Source: Polyangiaceae bacterium
GTDB lineage: Bacteria; Myxococcota_A; Polyangia; Polyangiales; Polyangiaceae
Length of the DNA stretch: 64,000 nucleotides
Direction: 5' to 3'
Assembly (NCBI GenBank): GCA_016715885.1
Contig: JADJXL010000007.1
Coordinates: 62,001-126,000 of the forward strand
In this document: one piece after another, positions 37,671-47,448 of the stretch
How the letters are laid out: each line of letters opens with the position of its first letter
How positions within the stretch are numbered: position 1 is the first letter of the stretch
Made by a program: the position numbers and the translations under genes
Notes under the pieces: model-generated
The model's input: the letters and a program-made list of their open reading frames with translations, nothing else
Database searches by the model: none
Told to the model about the DNA's origin: nothing

Positions 37671-38321
37671 TCATTGCAATCGCGTGCTGCGGTACATGGC
37701 AACATCCGGAAAATGCGGCGCTTCGAGCTCGAGCCACGAACACGGAGGCAGCGGCAAGTCCACACAGCAGACTCGAATCGTCCGAGCACGCGCAATGGCT
37801 TCGAGTCGACCGAGCATTCTGACGAGGCGCTGCCCACTGAATGGGCAATAGAGGAAAAACACCGTGCCCAGGACAAACTCGCTGGCAAGCTCCACGGCGT
37901 CGCCTTGCACGAACGAAACACGCGATAATCGAAGGCGCGTCGCAAGCTCGTGCGCACGAGCGACGAGCCCCGGCTGAATTTCGATTCCAATGGCCGACGC
38001 GCCCGTCAGAAGGTGCATCAATGCCGCAGCTCGCCCCACGCCCGCACCGATGTCGACGAATACATCGTGCGGACCGATGCGTGCATGTTTTGCCGTGCGC
38101 AAGAGCGCATCGACCGAGCACGGGAGGTACGGCACGCATCCACTCGGCAGCGCGGGGCCATCTTCCGGAAGCGTGCCCAGATTGAATACCTCGTCGATCC
38201 ACGCATCACGGTCGAGCGGCGGCACGTTTGAAAGCGCCTCGGAAAACCACGATGCAGCGCTTTCACCACGCTCGATGCGTTCACGAGCGTGTTTGGCGTT
38301 TTCGAGGAGGTGGGTGTTCAC
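37671..38321 (-). CDS. class I SAM-dependent methyltransferase
   Basis: 216 aa. The SAM-binding motif I is VFVDIGAGVGRAAALMHLL, followed by IGIEIQPGLVARAHELA (motif II) and FVQGDAVELAS. The remainder is a Rossmann-like fold with no extra domain. The substrate is unknown. The N-terminal part is helical and may give specificity. It converges on the lipoprotein gene with a gap of only 3 bases. Confidence 0.8.
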   Translation of the reverse strand: MNTHLLENAKHARERIERGESAASWFSEALSNVPPLDRDAWIDEVFNLGTLPEDGPALPSGCVPYLPCSVDALLRTAKHARIGPHDVFVDIGAGVGRAAALMHLLTGASAIGIEIQPGLVARAHELATRLRLSRVSFVQGDAVELASEFVLGTVFFLYCPFSGQRLVRMLGRLEAIARARTIRVCCVDLPLPPCSWLELEAPHFPDVAMYRSTRLQ

Positions 38322-38351
38322 GGATGCTCATTACGGGCGAAGCCTTGAAGC

Positions 38352-41317
38352 TCACGAAAACAGCGCCATCAAATCCTCGCGCGTGATGCTCGTCGCGCGA
38401 CCCGCTTCGCCGAGCGCCGCATCTGCAATCGCCCGCTTCTTCTCCTGCAATGTCAAAATCCGCTCCTCCACCGTGTCTTTCGCGACGAGACGATAAACGA
38501 ACACGGGTTTGTCCTGACCAATACGATGCGTACGATCCGCCGCTTGATCCTCGACGGCCGGATTCCACCAAGGATCCAGCAAGAACACGTGATCAGCCGC
38601 CGTCAAATTCAAGCCTACGCCGCCCGCTTTGAGCGACAAGAGCATCACGGACGGGCCACCTTCCGCTTGGAATGCATTCACCACGGAGCCGCGATCCGTC
38701 GTCGACCCATCGAGCCTGTTCCACGTAATGCCCGCCGCCGCCAAATGAGGCTCGACCAAATCCAAGAGCGATGTCCATTGCGAAAATACGAGCGCCTTGT
38801 GGCCGTCGGCCGCCGCATCGGAAAGCGCCTCCACGAGCGCCTCGATTTTGGACGACCCCGACGCCTTTTGTCCAGGCACGAGCGCCGCATGACAACAGGC
38901 TTGCCGCATGCGAAGCAATGCCTCGAGCGCCAGAATCACGTTGCCGCCCTCGGACAAACGTTTCACCACTTCGGGGAGCGTCGCCGCTCGGACCGTATCG
39001 TAGACGGCTCGCTCGTTTTCATCGAGCTCCACCGTGAGCACGCGCTCGGTTCGCGGCGGCAATTCGGGCGCCACTTCGCGTTTCATGCGCCGCAACACGA
39101 ACGGGCGAATCTTGTCGCGCAAACGCCGCGATGCATCCAAATCGCCGCCTTCGATGGGAAGAGCATATCGCTCGCGAAAATCGCTTCGCCCGCCGAGCAG
39201 CCCGCGGTTGGCAAAATGCATTTGGCTCCAAAGTTCGTCCAGACGATTCTCGACGGGCGTACCGCTCAGCGACAACTTGAAATGACCGCGCAACGTAAAC
39301 GCCGCCTTCGATACTTGACTGTCGGGATTTTTGATGGCTTGCGCCTCGTCCAGCACGATGGCATCCCATTCGATGTTCGATAAAATGTCCACATCCATAC
39401 GCAGCATCGAATACGTCGTCAGCGTGACGTCGACCGAAGCATCGAGCGATCGTTTTGGCCCGTGGTACATCTGCGTCGACAAATTTGGCCGGAATTTGCG
39501 AATTTCCGCTTCCCAATTGAAGAGCACCGTTTTGGGACAAATGACCAGGGTTCGCCCGCGAATCGCGCACAGTGCCTGAAGGGTTTTACCAAGACCCATG
39601 TCATCGGCCAAATGCATCCAAGGCCCGTGTCACGCACGAACGACAACCAATCCACGCCGCGGCTTTGGTACGGACGCAGCGTCGCCTGAAGCCCCTCGGG
39701 CAAGGGAGATTCGGGTATTCCGGCAAAACCATCGAGCAGCGGGAGAAGCATCGATAGCCCGGGCGGCTTGGGAGCATCGATTTCGTCACACAGTTTCGCG
39801 AGCGTCGGAAGCAAGGCCGGCGGAATCGAGTGATCGTCGGTCTCCGCGCGCGCGGCCAATAGATCCGCCACGCGTTCACCGTACTTGTCGAGCCAATCCG
39901 AAGGCAATGGCGCATAACCTCCACCTTCGAGCGGCACGATGTCGAGACCATCTTTCCAGGCGCGAATGACGGCATCCCCCAAGGCTCGACGCGGCTCGCC
40001 TCCATCGCCTTCCTCGGGCGCACAATCGAACGTGACGTCGAACGAATTGCCCTGCACGTCGAACCGCGGCACGAGCTCCCGATGCCCGAACATTTCTTCG
40101 AATGTTTCGCCCTGTTCGCCGGCCCGAAAATCTTTCAATTTTTGGACGAAACGCAGCGCCGCGTCCCCATCGAAATGCACGCGCCGCCCGAAAACCATAT
40201 TGAGCTCGTCGCGCAATTTTGCCGCAAGCTTACGTTCTTCGGCTTCGTCGCGCATGGGCACGGGCCCCTGCACGTGCACGAGCATGTTACCATCCACACG
40301 CGCTTCGACCGGACGCCCGTACACGAGCCTCGGCAATACGGAGAGCGCATGTTTGTCCTGGGACAACTCCATTTCGATGCGCGGGCGACTTTTCTTGCCC
40401 ACGCCGGGCAGCCGCTTCGTCACGACCGACAAATGCGTTTGCTTTTCGAGGTCCGGCAATATCTTCGTCACGAACTGCCCGAGCTGCTCGCGACCGACCA
40501 ATCGTTCGAGCGGCAGCCTTTCCCATTGTTCGCCAGGTAACGTCGTATCGCCAAGCGGCCGCAGGACGTTTCCGCATCGAGCCACCCCGCGCGCAATCAC
40601 CGCATCGACGGACGGGTCTTTTTCGACACGCACCTGCACGCCCTGTTCTTTGCCATCTTGCACGATGGTCGTCGGACGCACGATTTCCTTGCAAACGGCA
40701 ATGGGTTTGCCATCGAGAAAAATGGTCTTCGTCGTCTCGAGAAGCCCAAAGAGCTCACGAATGCGACCCGTAGGAACGACGTTCCCCTTCCACGTCGTCA
40801 TCATGCGATCGATCGTGAGGTCTTCGTGGGTGGGCAAAAAAGGCAAATCACCTTTGGTCACGCGCGTCGTGAGCGACCCTCGAAATGGCTGTTCGGGACC
40901 ATCGGACGACAAGATCACGCGATCGAGGAACAAAGTTCCGGCTTTTTTGGTGAATTTATAACCGAGCTTGGCAGGAGCTTCCTTGGGCGGCTTGTCCTCG
41001 GCCGCTGCTTTTGCCGTGCTCGTCCTCTTTTTCTGCTTCACCGGCGCAGCTATTGGGTTTTGCGCCACGAAAATCGCCGCCGCCGCAACATGCTGGCAAG
41101 GATCGAATCGCCCACCACAGTCGCACCCCCATTCGCCATCGTCCAAGAACAGCACGACCGTCGGTGCAACGACGACCCCCGGGACACGAATCCGCAAGGT
41201 GACTTCCGATGGCAACTCTTCTTCGACAACCACCGCGCCATCACGGGCAAGATTTACTCCCTCGGCATAAAGACCCGGCAGACAAGCTTTGCGAACAGTA
41301 TCGAGCAGCGGAATCAT
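38352..41317 (-). pseudogene. SNF2-family helicase with SWIM zinc finger, frame broken by one base
   Basis: Corrected product 988 aa. An N-terminal SWIM-type zinc finger (CDCGGRFDPCQHVAAA), a long non-catalytic region, then the SNF2 ATPase: LRPYQSRGVDWL, Walker A DDMGLGKT, DEAQ box, SGTPVENRLDELW and LKAGGVGLNLTAADHVFLLDPWWNPAVEDQAADRTHRIGQ. The frame breaks at 39612-39617: one C is missing, and its restoration gives GWHLADDMGLGKT without gap. Bacterial Snf2 proteins translocate on DNA and remodel protein-DNA complexes, including RNA polymerase (RapA). Probably intact in the cell. Confidence 0.88.
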
Positions 41318-41412
41318 CGAACGACTGGGCTAGCACGAACGGCAGCGATTGTCCCGCATGGAATGGGACGTACTGTAGAGCACATATTTTTGATGTTGAC
41401 GTCGAAAGGGAA

Positions 41413-43077
41413 TTACCGCCCGAAGAAAAGGCGAACGCACGCCCACGACAAGGCCACGGTCGCGACGGCTGCTGCTGCCCACATGGGTCGTACGCCAAAA
41501 GACTCGAGCGCGCTGCTGGTCATGCGCGGGTAATACAATTCGGCAATGATGATCCCGAGCGAGAGCAGCATGACATACGCAGGCCAACGCAATCGTGCCC
41601 AAATATCCGTCCAATCCAGCGCGCGTTGCGATTCTGGAAGGACCGATTCCGGGGCCGCCACCTCCTGTCGATATGGCCGAGTTTGCGCTTTTTCCACCGC
41701 TGGCATTCGCTGCGCGGCGGTTTTTGCGGTCAGGTCCACATCCACGAGCAATGGATCGACCGGTTGCGAACTGATACGCTCGTTCGGCGTCACGTTGACA
41801 CGAGCTCGCGGCAGAGGGCTCGTGCGATCGGTCGGCACGACGTCGATCCGAGGCTGCGGCAATGAACTCGTGCGCTCGGTCGGCGTCACGTTGATTCGAG
41901 CAGGCAATGGGCTCGCACGCTCTTGCGGCGTCACGTTGATGCGAGCAGGCGGCAATGGACTCAAGCGCTCGTTTGGCGTCACGCGAATGGCATCGATGGG
42001 GAGCAATGCGGCTTCAGAAGGAGCGGAATTCGCGGCAAGCTGCGTCTCGGCCAAACTCCGCGACATGGGCGGCGGGGGAATGGATGCCGCCGAAGACAAT
42101 ACGGGCCGCATGGTTGTTTGAAATGACAAAGGCATTTCCAGCGCCGTTTCGAGCTCGGTCCAAAACGCTTCGATGGATTGTGTCCGCTCACGTGGATCCA
42201 CCGCCAATGCATGCAAAAACGCCGCTTCCACGGCGTCGGGCACTTGCGCTCCCAAGGTGCGCGGAGTCGGTCGAAACGCCGGGTCGAGCGCAATGCCCAT
42301 CATGGCTGCGACGTCGTCGTTTGCAATCGGTGGCTCTCCCGTCAGCGCTTCGACCATCGTCAATGCCATACCCCAAACGTCGGTCCACGGACCGGTTTGT
42401 CCAAATCGTTTGGGGAGCCATTGCTCGGGCGACGCATACCGCGGCGTGAACGCATCGAGCGCCGAGCTCGACGTCGATTGCCCCACGTGCAGCGATGCCG
42501 CGCTTTTCACCCGGGCAATGCCAAAATCCAAGATTCGCGCGCTCTCGCGCCCGTGCTGCCGAACGATGAATATGTTGTCGGGCTTGATGTCCCGATGAAT
42601 GATCGCCACCTGCCCTGCCGACGTCGAGAGTGCATGAGCTTGCGCGAGCGCATGCGCGACCGGCTGAAGAAACGGCACGAGCGTTCGAATGCCGAAAGGG
42701 GCTTTCCCTTGTTTGTTACGACGATGAATGATCACGTCGAACGGTTCGCCCTCGAGCCACTCGAGCGCCAAAAACGGGACAAACCGCCCACCTTCGAGCG
42801 TGAGCGCGTCGACGTGAAGCGGGCGAACGACCGCGGGACTCGTCGAAGAAAGTCGAAACAACATCTCGCCCTCTTCGCGGAACCTTTCGAGAAATTGGTC
42901 CCGATCGGCCGGGGTCATCGTGTCCGGCACCTTCAAACACTTGAGCGCCACCGGCGCTCGAAATGCCGTGTGAAATGCCTGGTAAACGACCCCGAAACCG
43001 CCTTCGGCGACGACACGATCGATGCGGAAAAATCCGGCCTGAGTCGAACCTACGATGCCGAAGACATCCGAATCCAC
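41413..43077 (-). CDS. Ser/Thr protein kinase with repeat linker and C-terminal membrane helices
   Basis: Eukaryote-like kinase: glycine loop VAEGGFGVVY, invariant Lys in VALKCLKV, catalytic HRDIKPDN, DFG and the APE-like YASPEQW are present, all within the first 290 residues. A linker follows with about five copies of a 15-residue unit based on INVTPxERxSPLPxAR. Two C-terminal hydrophobic stretches (PAYVMLLSLGIIIAELY and AAAAVATVALSWACVRLFF) anchor the protein, so the kinase faces the cytoplasm. The start is uncertain: GTG 43077 gives VDSDVFGIVG; a TTG at 43146 would add 23 residues. Confidence 0.88.
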   Translation of the reverse strand: MDSDVFGIVGSTQAGFFRIDRVVAEGGFGVVYQAFHTAFRAPVALKCLKVPDTMTPADRDQFLERFREEGEMLFRLSSTSPAVVRPLHVDALTLEGGRFVPFLALEWLEGEPFDVIIHRRNKQGKAPFGIRTLVPFLQPVAHALAQAHALSTSAGQVAIIHRDIKPDNIFIVRQHGRESARILDFGIARVKSAASLHVGQSTSSSALDAFTPRYASPEQWLPKRFGQTGPWTDVWGMALTMVEALTGEPPIANDDVAAMMGIALDPAFRPTPRTLGAQVPDAVEAAFLHALAVDPRERTQSIEAFWTELETALEMPLSFQTTMRPVLSSAASIPPPPMSRSLAETQLAANSAPSEAALLPIDAIRVTPNERLSPLPPARINVTPQERASPLPARINVTPTERTSSLPQPRIDVVPTDRTSPLPRARVNVTPNERISSQPVDPLLVDVDLTAKTAAQRMPAVEKAQTRPYRQEVAAPESVLPESQRALDWTDIWARLRWPAYVMLLSLGIIIAELYYPRMTSSALESFGVRPMWAAAAVATVALSWACVRLFFGR

Positions 43078-43219
43078 GGGCCGTACTCTAGCCGAGGACG
43101 CTTTGATGGGCGATACGAGATGTCGACATGCCGTGCTGTTTGTCAACGTGTCGCGCGGGTCGTCAGCGCACCTACGTCAGGACAAAAGCGAACCATTACC
43201 GTACCGACACGCGGATGCG

Positions 43220-43498
43220 TCAGTCCACGACGTCAAGATTATGACTATCCTCCAAAACCTGCCTGAAAACGGCCTCGACGAACCTCGCTGGAACGCCCAG
43301 GCGCTCGGCATACTCGCAGCGTTCTGCGATGAGCGCAGATTCGCGCGCTTCGTCGAAAAGGGGCAAACCGAGCGCTCGTTTCTTCGCAAAAAGGTCCAGC
43401 ACGAGCGCTCGCCTTCGTGCAAGAAGCTCCACGATCGCGTGATCGATGTCGTCGATGGACGCACGCGAAGTCGCGACTTCGGCAGGTAGAGCAGCCAT
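43220..43498 (-). CDS. chorismate mutase (AroQ type)
   Basis: 92 aa, all-helical single-domain enzyme converting chorismate to prephenate on the Tyr/Phe pathway. IDDIDHAIVELLARRRALVLDLFAKKRALGLPLFDEARE and RCEYAERLGVPARFVEAVFRQVLEDSH match the AroQ-fold: Arg residues of helix 1 and the K-x-x-x-G-x-P-x-x-D-x-x-R/E turn. ATG 43498 is chosen because the sequence upstream is not conserved. It lies between a kinase and a divergent U32 gene. Confidence 0.82.
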   Translation of the reverse strand: MAALPAEVATSRASIDDIDHAIVELLARRRALVLDLFAKKRALGLPLFDEARESALIAERCEYAERLGVPARFVEAVFRQVLEDSHNLDVVD

Positions 43499-43645
43499 AC
43501 GCCCAGGGTAGCCGACATGCGCCCTCTTCGCCTCGGTTTCGCGATACTTGCGATGGTTTCCGCTTCGCAGCGATAATCGTTCGACCTCGACAATCCGTTT
43601 TTCGGGCGTGGCCACGCGCGAGCCGGCGCGTTATACGGTGCGCTC

Positions 43646-46129
43646 ATGCATCCCCCGAGCGTCCTGCGCCTCCCTGAAATTCTCGCGCCCGCCGGTGACG
43701 AAGCCGCCATGCGCGCCGCCGTATCCGCCGGGGCGGACGCCGTATATTTTGGACTCAAAGATTTCAACGCTCGAGCCCGCGCAAAAAATTTCGATGGCGA
43801 AGAGCTCGGGCAAACCATGAAGTTTTTGCACGATCACGGCGTGAAAGGGTACGTCACCCTGAACACGCTCGTGTTCGACGACGAGCTCGAAAGCGTCGAA
43901 CAAGCCATCCGAACGTGCGCAAAAGCAGGCGTCGATGCCGTGATCGTCCAGGACTTTGCCGTTGCAAAAATGGCGAAAGCCATCGCGCCGCACTTGCCGA
44001 TCCACGCATCGACACAGATGACGTGCACCGACGCGGGCGCCGTCGAAATGGCCCGCGAGCTCGGGGCCGAGCGCGTGATCCTCGCGCGCGAGTTGTCGAT
44101 CCAAGACATCGAGGCCATCAAGCGCTCGACCGATATGGACGTCGAAGTGTTCGTTCACGGCGCGCTCTGCATCGCCTACTCCGGACAGTGTTTGACGAGC
44201 GAAGCGATCGGCGGGCGGAGCGCCAACCGCGGCGCATGCGCGCAAGCTTGCCGCCTGCCGTACGAGCTCGTCGTCGACGGAGAAACACGGGACCTCGGCG
44301 ACCGGGCGTACCTGTTGTCCCCGCAGGATCTCGATGCGAGCGACGTCGTTGCGCGCCTCAGGGACATTGGCGTTGCGTCGATCAAAATCGAAGGACGCTT
44401 GAAAGGCCCCGACTACGTCGCCGCCACGACACGCCTTTACCGTGCGGCTCTTGCGAGCGATTCGCACGACGACGTGCCCACCTTGCGCGATGCTGCACAG
44501 CAAGCGTTTTCCCGCGGCGCAGGCCCCGGATTTCTCGCAGGCGTCGATCACCAACGACTCGTCGAAGGACGCGCGTGCGATCATCGCGGGCTGCTCGTCG
44601 GAAACCTCGAGAGCGTCGAGCGCATGCGCGGACGCGACTACTTGAAGCTGCGTTTGTCTCGGCCCATCAGCCGTGGCGACGGGCTGCTCGTCGAAGGCGG
44701 ATACGCGGGCAAAGGCGAAGCGGGCGGCCGCGTGTGGACCATCCTTCGCGGCGGACAAGACGTTCCTCGTGCGGATGCCGAGGGCAGCGTCCTCGTGTGG
44801 TTCGGCCCCGACGCGAACGTTGGTCTCGCCGAACCCGGGCGAAACGTTTGGAGAACAAACGATCCGAGTCGCGAAAAGGCGACGCTTGCCGAAGCTGAAC
44901 GATCGCCGCGGCGCACGCGTATCCACGTGCGTGTGAGCGGGCGCTTGGGCGAGATGCCACGGTTCGATGCGCGCACCGACGCGGGCCTTTCGTGTTCGGT
45001 CACAGGTGATGCGGCCGTGACCGAAGCGTCACGCGGCGCGCCGATCATCGATGTTCTACGAGACAAACTCGGGCGCCTTGGGGATACGCCGTTCGAACTG
45101 GGTGAGCTCGAGGTCGATCTTCCGAGCGGTGCGATGATTCCTCCGTCGTCGATCAATCGCGCTCGGCGCGCCATCGCCGCAGAGCTTGCAACGAACGCGA
45201 CGCGAACGTTTGCTGTGACAAACATTTCGTGGCGAAAGCTCGTCGCGGAAGCCTCACCGCCCGATCGATCTCCGCCGCCTCGAGGTCTTTTCGTCTTGTG
45301 CCGGACGCTCGAACAAGCCGAAGCCGCGGTGGATGCCGGTGCGGACGGCGTGTATTTGGATTTTCTCGAGCTCGTGGGGACGGGGTCAGCCGTTCGAGCG
45401 CTTCGGGCGGCGCATCCAAACGTCGAGATTGGCGTAGCGCCTCCGCGAATTCGCAAGCCGGGTGAAGAAAAAATCGATCGGTATCTCGCGTCGCTCGAGC
45501 CGAACATCGTGCTCGTTCGAGGGCTCGGTGCGCTGCGGGACGGCGGGCCGACGAATGCGATGCGAATTGCCGACTTTTCGCTGAACGTGACGAATCGGCT
45601 GAGCGCGGCGGAAGTGCTTTCTCGGGGCGTTTCGGCGTTTACCCCGTCGTTCGATTTGGATGCCGAGCAGCTCGAAAGGCTGCTCGATTCGCCCTTCGGT
45701 CCATTTGCGGAAGTGGTGGTGCATCATCCCATGCCACTTTTTCACATGGAACATTGCGTCATTGCGGCACTGCTTTCATCCGGGAAGGATTATCGCGATT
45801 GCGGAAGGCCGTGCGAAAAACACAAAATATCATTGCGGGATCGAGCGGGGATGATTCACCCGGTCGAAGCGGACGTGGGTTGTCGCAACACGGTGTTTCA
45901 CGCGGCGGCGCAAAGCGCGGCGAGTGTATTCGAGACGGCAAAACGATGCGGCACGAAGCGATTTCGCATCGAGCTCGTGCGTGAAAACGCAAAGGATGTC
46001 GAGCGGATTGTTACGACGTACCGTCGATTATGGGCGGGCGAGCTCGGCGTATCGGAAGCGATCCGCGCCCTCCGGACGGAGGGCGGTTATGGTGTCGTGA
46101 AGGGATCGCTGCGCGTTTTGCAGCCTTGA
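43646..46129 (+). CDS. U32-family peptidase-like protein (RlhA/TrhP-type RNA hydroxylase)
   Basis: 827 aa, two-part protein. The N-terminal U32 domain has LPEILAPAGDEAAMRAAVSAGADAVYFGLKDFNARARAKNF and the Cys cluster CIAYSGQCLTSEAIGGRSANRGACAQACRLPY, which binds an iron-sulfur cluster in family members. The middle corresponds to DUF3656-like sequence. The C-terminal part (FHMEHCVIAALLSSGKDYRDCGRPCEKH) repeats a Cys cluster. U32 proteins such as RlhA and TrhP hydroxylate 23S rRNA or tRNA with prephenate-derived oxygenation; adjacency to chorismate mutase, which makes prephenate, fits. E. coli RlhA has about 650 aa. Confidence 0.85.
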   Translation: MHPPSVLRLPEILAPAGDEAAMRAAVSAGADAVYFGLKDFNARARAKNFDGEELGQTMKFLHDHGVKGYVTLNTLVFDDELESVEQAIRTCAKAGVDAVIVQDFAVAKMAKAIAPHLPIHASTQMTCTDAGAVEMARELGAERVILARELSIQDIEAIKRSTDMDVEVFVHGALCIAYSGQCLTSEAIGGRSANRGACAQACRLPYELVVDGETRDLGDRAYLLSPQDLDASDVVARLRDIGVASIKIEGRLKGPDYVAATTRLYRAALASDSHDDVPTLRDAAQQAFSRGAGPGFLAGVDHQRLVEGRACDHRGLLVGNLESVERMRGRDYLKLRLSRPISRGDGLLVEGGYAGKGEAGGRVWTILRGGQDVPRADAEGSVLVWFGPDANVGLAEPGRNVWRTNDPSREKATLAEAERSPRRTRIHVRVSGRLGEMPRFDARTDAGLSCSVTGDAAVTEASRGAPIIDVLRDKLGRLGDTPFELGELEVDLPSGAMIPPSSINRARRAIAAELATNATRTFAVTNISWRKLVAEASPPDRSPPPRGLFVLCRTLEQAEAAVDAGADGVYLDFLELVGTGSAVRALRAAHPNVEIGVAPPRIRKPGEEKIDRYLASLEPNIVLVRGLGALRDGGPTNAMRIADFSLNVTNRLSAAEVLSRGVSAFTPSFDLDAEQLERLLDSPFGPFAEVVVHHPMPLFHMEHCVIAALLSSGKDYRDCGRPCEKHKISLRDRAGMIHPVEADVGCRNTVFHAAAQSAASVFETAKRCGTKRFRIELVRENAKDVERIVTTYRRLWAGELGVSEAIRALRTEGGYGVVKGSLRVLQP

Positions 46130-46133
46130 CGCA

Positions 46134-46475
46134 TTACTTCTTTGCGGCGGCGGCGACTTGCTGTTGAAGCTGGCGGCGGACTTTTTTGACGTCGGCGACC
46201 GACAGGTAACGCAGAAGCTCCGCGGCGTGTGCGCGTTCGTCTTCTTTGGAGAATGCGAGCAGATACATGGGGGGCACGCCGAAGCCCGTCGCCAAGCGCG
46301 CAATGGTGTGGATGGTAATGGCGGCGAGGCCATGTTCGACGCTGGAAAGGTGGCCCTTCGACAAGCCGCTCGCGTCGGCGAGCGCCCCGAGGGACAAACC
46401 TTGTTCACGGCGAAGATCGCGAATGCGACCGCCAACCTGGAGAGCGAATGCATCGGGAGTAGAACGTCGCGGCAT
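46134..46475 (-). CDS. XRE-family transcriptional regulator A
   Basis: 113 aa. An HTH_3 domain spans about residues 14-70: ALQVGGRIRDLRREQGLSLGALADASGLSKGHLSSVEHGLAAITIHTIARLATGFGVPPMYLL. A short helical C-terminus follows (EDERAHAAELLRYLSVADVKKVRRQL). ATG at 46475 gives MPRRSTP, the same start as its paralogue at 46845-47180, with which it shares most of its length. Two palindromes that may be its operator lie about 200-270 bases upstream. Confidence 0.85.
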   Translation of the reverse strand: MPRRSTPDAFALQVGGRIRDLRREQGLSLGALADASGLSKGHLSSVEHGLAAITIHTIARLATGFGVPPMYLLAFSKEDERAHAAELLRYLSVADVKKVRRQLQQQVAAAAKK

Positions 46476-46664
46476 GGTCGTGTCCTTTTCGGCTTTCTTT
46501 TTGGAGTGCCGATGGCCTCTTTCAATGGCCAAAGTGGTTTCGTTTTCGATTCGTTGACTCGCTGATCGTCGGGCCAATCTCGTGCAGTCCGTTGGCCCCG
46601 CGTCGATCACGAAAGCCAATATGCATCCAATTGGACGAACCGGCGAACGAAATCGTCATGGCGA

Positions 46665-46683
46665 TCGGACATTGATTGTCCGA
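46665..46683. promoter_or_regulatory. palindromic candidate operator (site 1)
   Basis: TCGGACATTGATTGTCCGA is a perfect 7+7 inverted repeat around ttgat. It lies upstream of XRE regulator A and is repeated at three other points between 46.7 and 47.45 kb. XRE repressors bind such short palindromes, so self-regulation is likely. Flanked by atatgcat on the right. Confidence 0.6.
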
Positions 46684-46728
46684 TATGCATAAGCTACTCG
46701 CGCCCGCAAGGGAAAACGTTTATGCATG

Positions 46729-46743
46729 GGACATTGATTGTCC
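46729..46743. promoter_or_regulatory. palindromic candidate operator (site 2)
   Basis: GGACATTGATTGTCC, the same core as site 1, 60 bases further on (centre to centre 62). Preceded by ttatgcat, so the atgcat word sits beside both sites. About six helical turns separate the sites, which permits cooperative binding on one face of the DNA. Confidence 0.6.
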
Positions 46744-46844
46744 GACCCGTAGGCCGTTGATTTTCGGCGACAAAATAGTCGAACGCCGAATGGCTGGAGG
46801 GCCATTCGGCGTTCGTGAGAACAGAGCTTTGGTTTGCCGCTGGA

Positions 46845-47180
46845 TCAGCGGCGCGCGCCGAGCTGCGCCTGAATTTGCCGGCGGAATTTGCGGACCTGCG
46901 CTTTGGGCAGATTACGAAGCAGCTCCGCCGTATGCGCTCGTTCGTCCTCTTCGGCGAACGTCAGCAAATACATCGGAGGCACCTCGAAGCCCTCGGCCAA
47001 GCGGCAAATCGTGTGAATCGTGATCGCGGCAAGGCCGTGCTCGACGCTCGAAAGATGGCCCTTGGAAAGTGCGCTGGCGTCGGCAAGCGCGCCGAGAGAC
47101 ATCCCTCGTTCACGACGAAGCTCGCGAATACGAGCGCCAACCTGAAGTGCAAACGGCTCGGGAGTGGAACGTCGCGGCAT
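46845..47180 (-). CDS. XRE-family transcriptional regulator B
   Basis: 111 aa paralogue of regulator A: MPRRSTPEPFALQVGARIREL, then the HTH with SLGALADASALSKGHLSSVEHGLAAITIHTICRLAEGF. The C-terminus keeps EDERAHTAELLRNL and ends in a basic stretch (VRKFRRQIQAQLGARR). ATG at 47180. The pair is a tandem duplication on the same strand, 369 bases apart. Candidate operators (sites 3 and 4) lie about 190-270 bases upstream. Confidence 0.85.
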   Translation of the reverse strand: MPRRSTPEPFALQVGARIRELRRERGMSLGALADASALSKGHLSSVEHGLAAITIHTICRLAEGFEVPPMYLLTFAEEDERAHTAELLRNLPKAQVRKFRRQIQAQLGARR

Positions 47181-47366
47181 GGTGCTATCTTTCTCGGCTG
47201 CGCAAAATGCAGCCGACCGGCGTCCTTTGCGCCGAATGATGGGGAGTTTTCCAGGGGCTCCCACCCGGTCGTCTCGACCTACCGCGCCTCTGCAGTAGCG
47301 TCGAGAGCAACCACGAATCCGACAATGCACCGAATGGGACGAACCCGCCAGGAAAAACAATGCATG

Positions 47367-47387
47367 CTAGGACATTGATCGTCCTAG
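47367..47387. promoter_or_regulatory. palindromic candidate operator (site 3)
   Basis: ctaggac-N7-gtcctag, a perfect 7+7 inverted repeat whose spacer is attgatc, so the core ggacattgat is shared with sites 1 and 2. It is flanked outside by tgcatg and atgca, extending the symmetry. It lies upstream of regulator B. Confidence 0.55.
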
Positions 47388-47429
47388 ATGCACAACCGGA
47401 AACGACGTGGGAAAAAATCGGACAGGAGA

Positions 47430-47448
47430 TGGGACGTAATTTGTCCTA
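47430..47448. promoter_or_regulatory. palindromic candidate operator (site 4)
   Basis: gggacgtaatttgtcct: ggac and gtcc half-sites as in sites 1-3 but a less symmetric centre. It overlaps the stop codon of the preceding large gene (47446). About 60 bases from site 3, matching the spacing of sites 1 and 2. Confidence 0.45.

Larger units (their letters stand above)
46476..46844. other. 369-base gap between the twin XRE genes, containing palindromes
   Basis: No gene is visible. It holds the promoter region of regulator A and the 3' flank of regulator B. The notable features are two copies of the ggacattgattgtcc palindrome and tatgcat-like words beside them, annotated separately. Confidence 0.5.
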
